A stretch of 64,000 nucleotides of DNA, from contig NW_027480468.1 of NCBI RefSeq assembly GCF_051401765.1, positions 2,170,001 through 2,234,000 on the forward strand, in the 5' to 3' direction. Below, piece by piece: positions 62,897 through 64,000 of this stretch. Every line of letters starts with the position of its first letter. Position 1 is the first letter of the stretch. A program made the position numbers and the translations under genes. Under the pieces are notes generated by a model. The model was not told where the DNA came from, made no database searches, and was given only the letters and a program-made list of their open reading frames with translations. The stretch comes from Calliopsis andreniformis. Lineage: Eukaryota; Arthropoda; Insecta; Hymenoptera; Andrenidae.

Positions 62897-64000
62897 CACC
62901 AATCCTCAATCCTCATTCTTCAGTCCTTAATACCCAATCCTCAATCTTCAATCCTCAATCCTCAATCCTCAATCCTCAATCCTCAATCCTCAGTCCTCAG
63001 TCCACAAACCTCAATCCTCAACCCTCAGCCCTCATCGTCAACCCTCAATCCTCAACGTTCAATCCTCAATCTTCAATCCTGAATACACAATCTTCAATCC
63101 TCAATTCTCAATACTCAATCCTCAATACTCAATCCTCAATCCTCAATCCTCAATCTTCAATCCTCAATCCTCAATCCTCAATCTTCAGCCCTCAGTCCTC
63201 AACAACCAGTATGTCAATCCTCAATCCTCAATAGAATATCCTCAAATCACAGTTTTCAATACTCAATACCCAATCTGCAATCTTCAAACCTCTATCAACA
63301 AACATCAATTCTCATCACTCAACCCTCAACACTCAGTCCTCAATGTTCAATCCTCAATCCTCAATTCACAATCCTCAATCGTCAATCTTCAATCCTCAAT
63401 CCTCAATCCTCAATCCTCAATCCTCAACAATCAATCCTCAATACTCAATCTTCAATCCTCAATCCTCAATCCTCAATCCTCAATCTTCAATCCTGAATCC
63501 TCAATCCTCAATCTTCAATCCTCAATACTCAATCTTCAATCCTCAATCATCAATCCTAAATCCTCAATCCTCAATCCTCAATCCTCAACCTTCAATCCTC
63601 AATACTCAATCTTCAATCCTCAATCCTCAATCCTCAATCCTCAGTCCTCATTCTTCAATCCTCAATACCCAATCCTCAATCTTCAATCCTCAATTCTCAA
63701 TCCTCAATTCTCAATCTTCAATCTTCAACCCTCAGACATCAAACATCAATACTCAACCCTCAGTCCTCGTCCTCAATCCACAACACTCAATCCTCAATCC
63801 TCAACCTTCAATCATCAATATTCAATCTTCAATCCTCAATACTCAATCCTCAGTCCTCACTCCTCAATCCTCAATGTTCAATCCTCAATACCCAATCCTC
63901 AATCTTCAATCCTCAATCCTCAATTCTCAATCCTCAATCCTCAATCCTCAATCCTCAGTCCTCAATCCTCATTCTTCAATCATCAATACCCAATCCTAAG
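62897..64000 (+). repeat. 1.1-kb block, copy 2, running off the right edge
   Basis: Copy of 48170-49273 at offset 14727, with the alpha island (core near 63228), the octamer CCAGTATG at 63206-63213 and H modules. The array clearly continues beyond the window. Confidence 0.9.

Larger units (their letters stand above)
1..64000 (+). repeat. Heptanucleotide satellite array, unit TCAATCC (GGATTGA on the complement)
   Basis: The whole window can be cut into 7-nt units, almost all TCAATCC or one- to three-base variants of it. Common variants are TCAATCT, TCAATAC, TCAGTCC, TCAATTC, TCAAACC, TCAACCC, TCAATCG and TGAATCC. Nothing but this sequence reaches either edge, so the array is longer than 64 kb. 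The + strand has almost no G, because the canonical unit contains three C and no G. No transposon, gene or unique sequence interrupts it. Arrays of short units with higher-order structure are typical of eukaryotic heterochromatin; that assignment is inference from architecture alone. The unit is not a telomere repeat known to me. Confidence 0.98.

Noticed and set aside
1..64000. Telomeric repeat
   Set aside because: GGATTGA does not match TTAGGG, TTTAGGG, TTAGGC or TTAGG. Telomerase products are far more uniform, whereas this array has diverged units, islands and kilobase HORs.
1..64000. CRISPR array
   Set aside because: The units are 7 nt with no separate spacer class, spacing of islands varies from about 260 to 2300 bp, and no cas-like gene is present.

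Overview
The whole 64 kb window is one satellite array. Its unit is the heptanucleotide TCAATCC (GGATTGA on the other strand), and it runs past both edges of the window. I find no credible protein-coding gene, no tRNA or rRNA, no transposable element, no CRISPR array and no patch of unique sequence. This points to long-read assembly of constitutive heterochromatin, or another large tandem array, in a eukaryote. The species cannot be named from the sequence. The + strand is C-rich and nearly free of G, so strand asymmetry is extreme throughout.

The array has at least four levels. (1) Heptamers: canonical TCAATCC plus a limited set of variants (TCAATCT, TCAATAC, TCAGTCC, TCAATTC, TCAAACC, TCAACCC, TGAATCC). 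(2) Diverged 'islands' of about 23-29 heptamers that keep the 7-nt register exactly. By eye I count about 84, all alignable heptamer by heptamer, in two superfamilies: alpha (about 60) and beta (about 24). A second conserved module, H, carries a 6-nt unit, and a third, F, is confined to the right third. (3) Higher-order repeats (HORs) of about 0.4, 0.56, 0.8, 0.86, 1.1, 1.7, 3.5 and 5.6 kb, many in direct tandem. (4) Near-copies of kilobase blocks lying 14.7-15.9 kb apart, which suggests a super-period of about 15-16 kb.

Layout. 1-3660 is a left zone with an 805-bp duplication. 3661-14450 holds two tandem copies of a 5.6-kb HOR, the second lacking 490 bp (70 heptamers). 14450-44780 is alpha-island territory with 0.86-, 3.54-, 0.56- and 1.12-kb tandem duplications and a 3.07-kb block repeated 15.63 kb away. 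44780-62880 is dominated by beta islands and the F module and holds the longest pure TCAATCC runs; an alpha-type segment interrupts it at about 47.4-50.1 kb. From 62897 to the right edge the sequence repeats the block at 48170-49273.

The many open frames on the + strand (up to about 390 codons) follow from the repeat arithmetic. Seven is coprime to three, so all three frames read the same heptapeptide (cyclic SSILNPQ) without a stop. The complementary strand meets TGA every 21 nt in every frame. I therefore annotate no CDS. The interest lies in how the array evolves: strict phase keeping, inherited phase slips, expansion fronts next to truncated islands, and an ancestral period of about 558 bp. 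Boundaries were judged by eye and are usually good to a few heptamers. Offsets quoted between copies come from matching landmarks.
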